Source of the DNA: Tetradesmus obliquus
Taxonomy: Eukaryota; Chlorophyta; Chlorophyceae; Sphaeropleales; Scenedesmaceae
Assembly (NCBI GenBank): GCA_030272155.1
Contig: CP126199.1
Coordinates: forward strand, 434,001-498,000
DNA: 64,000 nt
Direction of reading: 5' to 3'
Every line of letters starts with the position of its first letter. The stretch's first letter is position 1. Shown here one piece after another: positions 34,901 to 44,911 of this stretch. The translations under genes were made by a program, and so were the position numbers. The notes beneath the pieces were generated by a model. It searched no databases. It saw only the letters and a list, made by a program, of their open reading frames with translations, and was not told the origin of the DNA.

Positions 34901-36762
34901 ATGCCAATGTGCTGACAACAGCGCTGCAGGTGATTGCAGCTCAGCAGCAGCAACAGCAGCAGCAGCACCACCAGCAGCAGGCAGCCATGCAGCAACAGCA
35001 GCAGCAGGCAGCCATGCAGCTGCAGGCCGCGATGCAGCAAGCCGCAGCCCAGCAGGCCGCAGCGCAGCAGGCAGCCGTGCAGCAAGCTGCTGCAGCGCAG
35101 CAGCAGATGGCTCAGCAGCAGGCTGCTGCAGCTGCTGCAGCTGCTGCTGTGGCAGCAGCAGGACTGCACCCGCCCCAGGCAGGCCTTGACCTGCAGTCCT
35201 TGCAGCTCCTGGCGAGCCTCCAGCAGCAGCAACAGCAGCAGCAGGCGACTGTGGATGCGCTTGCCGTGCACATGCCTAGCTCAGCAGGCCTGATGCTGCA
35301 GCCTACCGGCAGCCTGGTAGCACCCACAGTAGCCGGCAGCAGTGCGCAGGGCGCTGCAGGACTGGACATCGGCCGAGTCAACAGCGTACATGGCGCGCCT
35401 GGTCAGATGCTGCCATCGCTGCTGACTGGCCAGCTGGCATCCACCTCAGTGGCGATGTCACTGGCAGCCAACAGCAGCAGCAGCATGAACCTGCAGGGGG
35501 TCGGCTTCAACCTGCAGCAGGTGCACAACGCAGCAGCAAACGTGCTGGGCACAGCAGCTCCTAGCCTGCCGTCGGCATTCCAGCAGTCGCAGCAGCAGCA
35601 GCAGGCGAGCATGGCAGGCTTGAGTGGGCTGAACCAGGGTCAGCAGCAGATGGCTGCAACGCTGGCAGGCTATGCAGATGTGGGTGCGGCAGCAGGGCAC
35701 TGGGCTCTGGGCCATGACATGACCCCAGCTGGCAGCCTCACTGCGGGTGCAGGCCAGACAGCAGCACTGACCACACTGACAGTGCTGGGCCTGGCAGCTG
35801 GCGGCCATCCTGCAGCAGCTGCAGTGCCAGCAACGTCCAGCGCTGCACCGTCAATGCCCCAGTCAGGCCCTTCCTCCAGTGACAATGCATTTGCAGCGGC
35901 TGGCAGCCATGGCGGCTCGTTCACTTCAGGCTCTTGCAGCTCAATGGCTGCCGGCGCAAGCCACGGGCCCACAGCACCCATGGCAGTGCCAGCAGTAGCA
36001 GCTGCTTTGGCCGCAGCACAGCAGCAGCAGCAGGCAGCTGTGGTGGGCACGCCCCCCTCAGCTGGCCCCAACACGCCAGCTGTGGCCACCACACTGTACA
36101 TGGAGGCTGCGGGCAGCTTCTCTGCGCAAGATGCCGCTGCACTTGTGCAGATGCACAGCGCTCACATGGACGCCGCTGCAGCAGCAAACGCCGTGGCTGC
36201 CGTCGCAGCTGCCAACCAGCAGCAGCAACAGCAGCAGCATCATGCTGCGGCAGCGGCTGCTGTGGCTGCTGCCGTTCAGGTGCAGGCTCAGGTGCAACAG
36301 CAGCAACAGCAGCAGCACCAGCAGCAGCAGCAGCAGCAGCATGCCGCCGCAGTTGCAGTTGCAGCAGCGCATGCGCAGGCTCAGCAGCAGCAGGTGGCTG
36401 CACAGCATCAGCAGCAACAGCAGCAGATGGTAGGTGACTTATTCTATGGGTACCAGGGCCATGCACCTGCCGGTAATGTGACAGTGCTGCAGCAGCCAAA
36501 CATGAACTTCACAGCTGATGGAGTTGACTGGCAGCTGTGGCAGCAGCAGGCTGCACAGCAGCAGGCACAGCAACAGGTGCAGCAGCAGGTGCAGCAACAG
36601 GTGCAGCAGCAGGTGCAGCAGGCACAGCACCAAGCTGCGCAGCAGGTAGCAGCGCACCACCACGCAGTGCAACAGGCACAGCATGCTGTGCAGCAGGCTG
36701 TGCAGCAGGCGCAACAGCAACAGCAGCTGCAACAGGCACAGGAGCAGCAGCAGCAGCAGTAA
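31966..36762 (+). CDS. very long Gln/Ala-rich low-complexity protein, about 1.54-1.6 kresidues
   Basis: One open frame of 1598 codons. An in-frame intron 31985-32157 is plausible: donor ACAG|GTGGGG, acceptor GCAAGCAG|GC, phase kept, no internal stop. It would give MEAPTTGSTDVSPAADNP at the start; its removed part (RCCMCTMCSASLCC) looks non-coding. Most of the protein is Ala, Gln and Ser runs, prion-like in composition. One normal-complexity block at 34180-34530 (about residues 739-855 unspliced) reads SGEDLEMAKLMLAFAEEAEC, then AHILTELLGFTGADEGDVMA, and looks helical. A second moderate block near 36430-36540 contains GDLFYGYQGHAPAGNVTV and ADGVDWQLW. No family was recognised. Gln/Ala-rich proteins of this kind are often RNA-binding or transcriptional scaffolds, but nothing here proves it. 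Confidence 0.75.
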   Translation: MEAPTTGGVSKALNSTTAVSAVKWPRGRCCMCTMCSASLCCFALAPTTCPPDANLLPFTSALQAGSTDVSPAADNPQLLKLLDESVQLMSTIVAGEHVTCQNTQAQLQSALENLKQQLQGQEMQVERPKTEDGTALRESQSDDIRSGPTDQQQAGSSGAVADVAATTACEKQPDAAAGGDDSAATAADAGVTANTADQDEQEEEPAGTTLLEQHPADVAAGAGDSDAAVEGVVEAPAADALAAGSRVADSEQQQQEDEGCQTLESAFAADQQDEATQTPDSVAAASSASASVLRAPSTVNSSKSTSPTKGAAPSSALPPRCPVTAAQEQATVLASALSAVAAAAASQQLPVEEASELAAALVRSASRACLAGADGEPAAAPVALSSLVDAAGEATEATELPAVAAALLAEQQQQQQEGAAGQPAQQQREEDELQPFHSAAAAAAAEGELPTQQQVFAETLQAIAAEQLASMSSVTSGSADKPAATPTLTPTATESSSSTASVGPYVPPGVAAANAAAAAAAAAAAAAVAAEEEEQEQQAAATASEQQEPAAAVRAALSNLPLGVPASSAKLPALKQRSASSLSLASSSSTSNGKVAAAKSADASKVAAVPIAAAAAAGAGKSLSQLLLAALQERLSQPPVPAPGSSGSTSTTPTSNTAGSAMELLKEAGLPPLQPIRTMSSANLSGDSSAVGSQPGTPTDLSAAAAAAAAAVSKPLKPSRLGPSRFGSSSSSSDVPAAVEMSGEDLEMAKLMLAFAEEAECKPAHILTELLGFTGADEGDVMAALADAGITPVQVIASYLHNIRVLNMDAALAAAEGDNAGAKQAAALRALAETLLANLVDSYCGLVAEASQAAAAAAAEQQQQQQQQAALAAAAAPAPAPAVVPAAVPATPAAVPDLQAQLASLLAGGQLAAPVAAAAPVSPAAGNLAAAVAAMPQQQQQAALQMLLQQLSGAAAPAAAPAVPAPVPVVAAVPAAPDYANVLTTALQVIAAQQQQQQQQHHQQQAAMQQQQQQAAMQLQAAMQQAAAQQAAAQQAAVQQAAAAQQQMAQQQAAAAAAAAAVAAAGLHPPQAGLDLQSLQLLASLQQQQQQQQATVDALAVHMPSSAGLMLQPTGSLVAPTVAGSSAQGAAGLDIGRVNSVHGAPGQMLPSLLTGQLASTSVAMSLAANSSSSMNLQGVGFNLQQVHNAAANVLGTAAPSLPSAFQQSQQQQQASMAGLSGLNQGQQQMAATLAGYADVGAAAGHWALGHDMTPAGSLTAGAGQTAALTTLTVLGLAAGGHPAAAAVPATSSAAPSMPQSGPSSSDNAFAAAGSHGGSFTSGSCSSMAAGASHGPTAPMAVPAVAAALAAAQQQQQAAVVGTPPSAGPNTPAVATTLYMEAAGSFSAQDAAALVQMHSAHMDAAAAANAVAAVAAANQQQQQQQHHAAAAAAVAAAVQVQAQVQQQQQQQHQQQQQQQHAAAVAVAAAHAQAQQQQVAAQHQQQQQQMVGDLFYGYQGHAPAGNVTVLQQPNMNFTADGVDWQLWQQQAAQQQAQQQVQQQVQQQVQQQVQQAQHQAAQQVAAHHHAVQQAQHAVQQAVQQAQQQQQLQQAQEQQQQQ

Positions 36763-39700
36763 GCATGCATGTGGGCCTGTGGCTGCAGCTGCTGTCTGAC
36801 GACAGGGTCATGTGATGTGTTGTGGCGTGCAGGGTAGTTTTGCATCGCATTGGGTGATTGGGATGGTGTGCCTGGTTGGTGGCTGTTTTAGTACACGCCC
36901 CATGCTGCAGTACAGCATTGGTATGGCGCAGTGTGGCTGCAGCGCACTCTGTGCAGCATCTGATGGTTGAGGGGGCAGTAGGGCAAAATGCCAGTGGGCT
37001 GGGCCAGACTGGGCTGGCCTGGCGGGCTTGTGTGGCAATGTGTGTTTGGCGGCGCACGCCTCTGCTCAGCGAGCGCTGACTATCATCTCCCCAGTGCTGT
37101 GTCACTGCTGGGACTGGGCTCTGTTGAGTGGTGTGCACTGGCACAGGCAGCAGCTGCAGGGCTGCGGTGTGCAGCGCTGGCGGTTGCTGTCGTGTTGTGG
37201 CGCACGCATTTGAGGCGTAGCATGCTGTCACTGTCGGATTTCGACCACAGCTGACACCACCGGCATGGTGCGGTGTGTACACTGCGCACTCCATGCATTC
37301 TTGCGAGTGCTTTTGCAACCCTTCAGCTTGATTGATGACCAATCCCATTGATACTCTGACTTGCTGCCATTATTATGCAGCCCAGCTCGTTCTGCTGTGC
37401 CAGGTGGTGCGTATTGGACTGTACTGGCAGATTTTCACCCTGGTTGGCTGCGAGCCCTGTGCGGTATGCATGCCTGCGTCATCAATGCTGAGGTTGTCAC
37501 GCGGCGAAGCAGTCTGCTGTGCGAGTGGCTGGTAGTATGTATCTGCTAACGCTATGCCATGGGTCAGCTCTGGCAAGATATCGGGCCTCCCATTGATCCA
37601 GCAATGCCATGCAGCGCTGCTCATTGGCGGCTGCCGGGCATGCTGATGGATGCCCTCGCTAGCCATGACTTGTGAGTTGCTGTTTCGTTCGCCATCATCC
37701 TGTGCTTGACGCTAGCGCGATGGCTTGACACTAGCGTGATGGAAGCGGGGCAGCAGGGTTGAGGTTGCCAGTCGTGCTTGCAAATGTGGAAGCGGCTGCT
37801 ACTGTGGAGCATGGCCTGTGGTGCGGTGACATGTGCCAATGTATGCCTCAGGCACACTCAGTTTCACATGATGCCCTGGTGTGGTGTGGTGTGGTGGGGT
37901 CGTGTGTTGTTGACACGAAGCTGTGTGATGTGGAGCTTTTGGTGCTTATGGTAGCGTGTCACGTGGCAGCAGCAACGGCCTCTTCTGGCTGTCTTCTTGT
38001 CTGGGTTTTCACTAGGTTGGCTGAGCGCAGATGCAGTGCAAGTACCTGGCAATCCAATTCTTGCTGAGCATGCCTTCTGGCTGCTGTTGTGGCAGAATGG
38101 TGTGCCTCCACACCCCTCCAGTGAGCAGCGGTGGTGAGCAGTGGCGGCAAGTGAACACCATGCTGTTGCTGGCACAGGCATGAACCTGCATGTGCCAAAC
38201 TGCAGAACAATTGCAGCTGTCGCGTGGACTGCCATGCGATCGGCTGGAGAGTGTGTGCGGCTGTGTCTTTGCGCTTGTGTGCGTGCAGGTGCATGGTGAT
38301 GCGTGCTGAGGCTGTGTGCATAGCAGCGTGTGTGCAAATAGGCGGGGGTGCTTTGGCAGCAACTGAGGTACTGAGGAGTTGTGTGCATAAGGGCATGCTG
38401 GATGTCATGCTGGCAGGCTGCACTTGCAGCCAGTGCTCAACTGTCAGCCTCCAACAATCACAAGCTCATCAGAGGTTTTGGTTTGTGAGGGGTTGCTATG
38501 GGTGTGGCTGCGGGGTGTGACATCGCTGCAGGAAGGGGTACGCAGGATGGCTGCCCGGCAGTGCACCTGCTGCTGCTGCTGTGGCTGCGGCTGCTTGCAC
38601 GTGGTGGCCTCTTGCAATGCAGGGAAACGCGTATATCAATCACCCTGGGCTTAATGATTGAGCAGCACTGCACGGTTGGACACAGACGTGTGCAGACTTG
38701 TTGTCTGTGGTGTGATGTGAGTTGATTGACTTCACGTGCTGTGCAGCTGCCAAGGCTGGGTGTGCTGGGTGCAGTGATGGCAAGCCAGGTCCTTCCAACC
38801 CATGTGCAGTGACCATGCTTTCGACGCCACATTGCTGTGGGGTTTGGTTCAAACATGAAAGCGTGCGTGTTTGGAGTGTCCATGTCTGCATTCCCAGGGC
38901 TTTCCACGATTTTGCATCATAGCAATGGCTAAACTGTGATTGCTGTAGGTCTTCTGGTTTGCTCGTCATCTGTGTCACTTGTGTCACTTGCTCGCAGATC
39001 GACACCCCACCAGCTGCATCGCCTGTTTACTTGCACAGTGTGTGCCTTGGGTGCTTCGCCTGGCGTTTTGGCAGCTTACTCTTAGCGCTTGTCCGTTGTG
39101 TGTTTCCAGTACCTTGATAGTGAATGCTGGGGTTTATATTTTTGCGTGTTGGCGGCATCACTGCTAGCTGCTGTGTCGTGCCCGCTGCTCTCAGGTGCAT
39201 GTGCCAGGCTGCACAGGTTGCAGCCAGCCACACATTTGATTGTTATGGTGTTGCCATTGTTCTGGCGCAGCCTGCTTGTCTATTTGGTCAAGCAAGCTGC
39301 CTGCCACCGGCTGGCCAGGCCGCTCCCTGGCCAGTTGCCTGTCACATTCTTGGCTTGCTGCTTCAGCAAGCACCCGCCCTCCATATATATTCATCTAGCA
39401 CAGGTGTTGGCGAGCTTATGGCAGTCGTATATCAGTCTGCTGGGCAATTAAAGGATGGTCTGCTGACTGTTCTGCTGAGGTGGAACAGGCGTGAATGCTG
39501 GCATGTGCCACATGCCTGCAGTGAAGGACCATCAGTGCACGTGCTCCAGGCGTGTCCATATGCCTGGTGGCGAGCGCTATAGGGTGGTAGTCAGCTTGCT
39601 GGATTCACGATCGGGTTGATGTGTTTTGCCCCCTTCCCATTTTGTGTTTGGCTGATACCCTTGCAGTCTAGGCAATGCGTGCAAGCAGGATGCACTCGGT

Positions 39701-41287
39701 GGACCAGCAGTGCCTAGCTTGCAAGCATGCAAGCAGAGCCGGCGGGCTTTGCTGACTGCTGAATGCACCCTTGCACTGTGTAAGAATGGTGAAGGATAGT
39801 GACACTCATTATGGCAGTTTTTGAAATGCAACGTGGAGCATCGAATTTCACGTGTTGACTGCTGTGGTGTGAATGGTAATATCATCAGGATGATGGATTC
39901 ACTTCCAGAAGCTGAGAGTGTTGCAACTGCACCATGTGTATCACCAACACAGCACTGCTTGCATGCGCGGCCATGTGCCTGCCAGCAAGTAACTCCAAGT
40001 CACGCACCGCTTGCATGTAGTACAAGGCTGACGGGTGCAGCGCTTAGAAAATATAATTTGGCCGTGCAGCACGCATTCAAGCTGGCGTGCCGCACATTTG
40101 CAGGCCACGGCAGCCCTGGGAAAGGTGCTGGGCAGTTGCTGTCATGATGAGAGCAGTCATGAGAAGATTGGCAGAAGTTCCGCCTCTGAGGCTGAGATGT
40201 GCACCAACACCATCGGCGCAATGCATGTCTTTGACAAATTTTGGGACTGCTTGTTCTCCCAGCCCCGCCCCTTGCAGTCAGCTGACTGCGCAGTCACGAC
40301 CGTGGCAGCTCTCAAGGCTATGCAACAAGAATTGTAAGCATCCAGGGCATGGTTGATACTCAGTGACGATCACGATGTCAAAAAACACCATGATAAACAA
40401 AAAAATTGTACTGAAAGCACTGTGATATGGAAGTGGCGGACCATTGTTGGCTGATGGACAGAAATTGTCGGTGACTCAGCCTGACTTGCCGATGCAGTCA
40501 CGCAAGCGTGTAATGTACAAGGAACACACCAAATACCCTTCAAGCAAAGTACTCTGCACCAAACTTTGTGGGGCCAAGGCGTCCTGCGAGCGGCCTGCAG
40601 GTTGGGCCTACATTCAAGGCAATGTGATTTCGCTGCCTAACCGCCCTTCCTGGCTTTGATTAAAATTGTATGTTGAAGTAAAAAACATTTCTGTGAGATG
40701 CAGGGTTCCTGACAAAGAACAGACAACGAATTGCCAAGAAGGGCGGTTCAACTAGACCCTCGTGCTGCTTGCAGGGACCGATGACATCGAGAAGAACATC
40801 AAGTACAGGTTACATGGGACTATTGAAACGGATCAACCTTGTCCTGACATCAAGCAACACGAGCTGAACTCGATTGCCAACTCGAGAGCCAACCTGTTGA
40901 GCCTCAGAAAACTACAGCACTCTCTTTATTTATGCGTATAATCATTCAGCTTGTTCCGGACGGGATAAGGGAGTTGGGTCTGGCCTGAAGAAGCGCGGCT
41001 GGCACTCCTGCAGGAGGGGCCCACACACATGTAGGCCAAGCGCTGTACAGCATCTCAAGCTGTTTGCTTCTTTGTTATTTAGTGCTTTTAAATCAGTGCT
41101 GGGTAGAGTGGACTGGCAAACACAACTGCATCAGAGCCAGTGAAGCGTTTCCTTGGCGCGAGGACGTGGCGCCACAGCTGGCCAATTGCTAAGATCTTGA
41201 CATGTTATACACTTTACCCTGGGCGCCACACGACACCTCGCAGGTGACAGGACGCAGGTAGTCACCAGAGGGCGGAGGCAGCCAGAT
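36763..41287. other. 4.5-kb region without a supported gene
   Basis: This includes the 3' flank of the Gln/Ala-rich gene and the 5' flank of the F-box/LRR gene, both plus-strand. Open frames up to about 170 codons exist on both strands, but none shows a domain or exon-chain logic. The part from about 40340 to 41100 is AT-richer and CAG-poor compared with the rest. Confidence 0.5.
40775..40941 (+). other. possible orphan exon or gene remnant
   Basis: After TGCTTGCAG there is an open stretch beginning TDDIEKNIKYRLHGTIETDQ and ending at TAA (40939). Its codon composition looks like normal protein, free of CAG repeats, unlike neighbouring genes. No partner exon or family was recognised. It may be a relic or part of an untracked gene. 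Confidence 0.25.
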
Positions 41288-44200
41288 ATGCTGCCACACG
41301 ACTGCCAAGGAGCAGAACACAGATCATCATATGCAAACGGGGCCTCGACGAGCTCGCAGGCGGCAGCAGCAGCAGGCACCGAGGACGCACGCAGCAGCAG
41401 CGTCACCAGCGCTCACCCAGGGGAGCAGCTGGCATATGATGGCGTGCAGCCAGCAATGCAGCAGCACGGCCGTTACCAGCAGCCCGCTCAGCTCGCTGAG
41501 CATGCAGATCAGATGCAGCAGGGCCTGTATGGCCACCAGCAGCATCCACACCAGCAACAACCACAGCAGTACCCGCCAGGCGTGCCGCTGCAGGGCATGA
41601 TGCAGCAGCCGATGGGCGCCTGGGGCCCCATGCAGTACTGGAAGCCGGCAATGCCGCTGATGCTGCAGCCGGCTGGCTATGGCTACCCAGTGGTGCCCAT
41701 GGGCGTGCCGCTGCCGCAGGGCGGCATGGGCGTGGTGCTGGCCACGCCGCTGTCCCCGCAGCTGGTGGCGCTACAGCAGCAGACGCTGCAGCAGCACCAG
41801 GCGCAGCAGGAGCAGCAGCAGCGGCTGCGGCAGCCGCCGCACCCGCTTTACCCGCCCAACGGGCACCACAGCCACGGCCCGCACCCGCTGAGCCTCTACT
41901 CGCAGCGCGGCATGATGGGCGGCGGGCGCGGCTACGGCTCCAACGGCAAGGTCAGCAGCAGCAGCAGGCGCAGCAGCGTGAGCGCGGCCTGCAGCATCAG
42001 CAGCGACTTTGGCAGCACCATCGCAGACGACTCCAGTGTGGCCAGCCTGTGCCGCACCGCGAGCACGCAGTGCATGGTGTCGCCGCGGGGCAGCACCAGC
42101 ACAGCACTGCCCGAGGGCGTGGAGAACCTCAGCTGGGCGTGGCTGGTGGATGGCATCCTGCAGCAGGTCGTGCAGTACCTGTCCGGCCACAACAGCCTGC
42201 AGGCGTTCCGGCTGACCTGCCGGCACTGGAAGGCCGTGGCAGACCAGAACATCCGGCAGCTGGCGCCGCGCTGCTTGAAGCCTAAAGACCTGGTCTCGCT
42301 GTTCCCACGGCTGCAAGTGCTTGAGCTGGTGCAGTGCCCCAACGTGAGGAACCGCGACCTGTACGTGCTGGCGCAGTCAGCGGTGCGGCTGCGCTGCCTC
42401 ACTTTGGGCGATGACACAAACAAGCCCTGGGTGACCAACCGGGGCCTGAGCAGCATCGGGCGCATGAGCAGCCTGCAGAGCCTGGCGCTGCACGACTGCA
42501 ACAGCATAACCAACAACGGCATGACGGCGCTGGGCGGGCTGCGGCACCTGAGCAGCCTCAGCCTGCGCGGCTGCAGGAAGATCACCAACAACGGGCTGGA
42601 GGTGCTGCAGGTGTGTTTGAGTGCTACTGGAATTGATCACTTGCTGTTGCGTGCATGGGCGCATGTGTTTTGCTGCTGCACTTGGGCGTAGCTGGGGCTG
42701 CAGGGCAACAGCAAGGTGCATGCACTGTGATGATATGTGGGCAGGTGTATGCCAGGGGTTGGGGGCCAGCCAGGCAGTAGCTGGCTGGGGGGCTGCAGCA
42801 GGTGTGATAGGCTGCACACAGCAGTTGCAGCTGCAGGGCGCCATGCGTGAAGTGCTGTTGGTTGGTTTCATACCACACAGCCCCCTGTGCTGTGCATTTC
42901 CCTCTCCATCATGCCTGCGCAGCACCATTCCATGTCACTACTTGCTTCATCTCACCCTCGCCTGCCACTACTTTCCCACACCCCTGTTCCTCTCCACCCT
43001 CTAGGCCAACTTCGCGCTCAACCTGCACGGCTGCAAGTGCATTTCGTGTCACTCGCTTGATCTATGTATCTCTTACCTTTGCCTTCCACCCTGCCACCTC
43101 TCTGTCCACAGGCCAACTCCGCGCTGACGTCGCTCAACCTGCACGGCTGCAAGCGCATCAGCGACAAGGGCCTCAGCGCGGTCAGCAACCTGCCGCTGAA
43201 AGCCCTCAGTCTGGGCCTGACCCGCGTCAAAGATGAGGGCATGGCCTACCTGGCACGGCTCACGCAGCTTACCGAGCTGCACTGCACCAACGAGGAGCTC
43301 ACAGATGAGGGCATCCACCACCTTAGCAGCCTCACAGACCTAAACACGCTCGCGCTGCGGGACTGCTGCGAGGTCTCAGGGGATGCGCTGCTGGTGAGTG
43401 TGGTGCGGCTGTAGTAGTTTGTTGCATTGTGTGTTTCCAAAGTGTGTTTGCGAAGTGTGCATCCTGCAAGTCTTTATAATGTACCCTGGCGCGACGCGAG
43501 GCGGCAGGCTGTGTTGGGCAGAGTTGATGTGTGCCACATATGATGCTTGCTACACTGCTGCGGTGTGTGCGTGCTGCTGCCAGCACTGTGGGAAGGTGCC
43601 TTGTTTGTGCGCACACTGGCAGGTCAACTGCTGTTTCCAGTTTCACACTTTGGAGCTGCTGCGTCCAATCCTAATACCAACCCAACCCTGCTGCTGGTGC
43701 GCCCCGCGTTGCGCTGCATCACCACCTGCAGGCGCTGCTGCCGTCGCTGCCGCACCTGGCGCACCTCAACCTGTACAAGAACTGGGAGTTTGGCGACGAG
43801 CAGCTGGTCAAGTGCTGCGTGCACATGCTGGGCCTGGTCAGCCTGGACCTGCGCGGCACCATCGTGACAGGTGCGGCACATCCCAGCACAATGCAACCCA
43901 CATGTAACTGATGCAGCAGGAGTGCAGCTGCGTGCATCTTCAGGTTTTTGAGTGGCATGATGGTGATACATGTCCAGCAGGCACTGGCATTATGGTGTTG
44001 TTGGCTGCAATGCTTGTGTGGAGCAGCCAGAACCTCACCGCACAAAGTTTGCAGCTGCGCTTTGTTTGTTGCAACCAATAGCACACACACTATGATGCCA
44101 ACACACTTTGCATGCTGACTGCGCCGCATCCTCGCTCTCTGCTTGCCTTGCCGCACCACAGACGCTGGGCTTGCCGAGTGCACGCAGCTGAGCAACCTGC

Positions 44201-44911
44201 GCCAGCTGGCACTCAAGCCGCACAGCAGCCTGGCTGACGGCAACATGATGGTGGTCAGCAAGCTCACGCAGCTGCGCAGCCTGGCGCTGTGCCTGCCCAG
44301 CTACAGCAGAGCCCTGCTGGACGGCGTCAAGCAGCTGACGGGGCTGCGGGTGAGGCACTGCTGCTGCTGCTGCTGCTGCCAGCTGCACGTTGCTTGGCTG
44401 CATTGCTTTTGGGCCATGTGCTGCCAGCATTCAATATGCCGTCACCCTGCAGCATGCTCCACATGTAGTACTTTCACGCTCTTCACATCACTATGCTAAG
44501 CCCACCAATCATATATCCAGTGACAACGTATTCAAACACGCCGCCTGCTGCTGCTGCTGCTGCCCCTGCTGCTGCCAAACACAGGAGCTGGACCTCAGCA
44601 GCGACGCGTTTGGCGCGGACCTGTCCTGCTGCGAGCCGCTGCCCAGCCAGCTGGTGTCAACGCTCACCGCGATGACGCACCTCACCAGCCTGGACCTCAG
44701 CCGGCGGCCGCTGACGGAGCGGCAGCTGCACGAGCTGCTGAAGAAGCTGCCGCTGCTGACCACGCTGACCATACACGGCGTGCCGATTAGTAACGAGCAG
44801 CTTGCGCGGCTGGAGCGGCATCACCCTGAGGTGTACATCCACAAGCGCAACAGCGTGCTGGAGACGATGCCAGAGCTTGCCACGCTGCTGGGAAGCCTGA
44901 GCGTCACCTGA
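41288..44911 (+). CDS. F-box/leucine-rich-repeat protein, 5 exons, 752 aa
   Basis: Exons: 41288-42610, 43112-43393, 43732-43870, 44162-44349, 44585-44911. Total 2259 nt with matching phases. The first about 270 residues are Gln/His/Pro-rich low complexity (QHQAQQEQQQRLRQ). A typical F-box follows at about residues 277-330: NLSWAWLVDGILQQVVQYLS, then LQAFRLTCRHWKAVADQ. Then come about 13 LRRs of the Cys-containing/AMN1-like type, for example SLQSLALHDCNSITNNGMTA, SLSLRGCRKITNNGLEVL and SLNLHGCKRISDKGLSAV, running to near the C terminus. Such proteins are substrate receptors of SCF ubiquitin ligases, the LRR binding substrate and the F-box binding Skp1. The substrate is unknown. An extra decayed copy of the exon 2 start lies in intron 1. 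A CTG tract precedes the exon 5 acceptor. Confidence 0.9.
43005..43042 (+). pseudogene. intron copy of F-box/LRR exon 2 5' edge with acceptor
   Basis: CACCCTCTAG followed by GCCAACTTCGCGCTCAACCT and GCACGGCTGCAAG repeats the start of exon 2 (43112), with a 6-nt deletion and the same pyrimidine-rich approach to the acceptor. The repeat distance is about 107 bp. Confidence 0.85.
44546..44576 (+). repeat. CTG/CCTG tract before F-box/LRR exon 5 acceptor
   Basis: About ten CTG triplets, one CCC interruption, then CCAAACACAG. Exon 5 starts at 44585. Confidence 0.85.

Noticed and set aside
39124..39582. 152-codon plus-strand frame in the 4.5-kb gap
   Set aside because: No domain, no homologous pattern, and rich in Cys/Ala/Leu as random GC-rich sequence gives; not enough to call a gene.
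43005..43042. Possible micro-exon of the F-box/LRR gene
   Set aside because: It duplicates the start of exon 2 with a 6-nt deletion and would disrupt the frame; the exon 1 to 43112 junction is clean.
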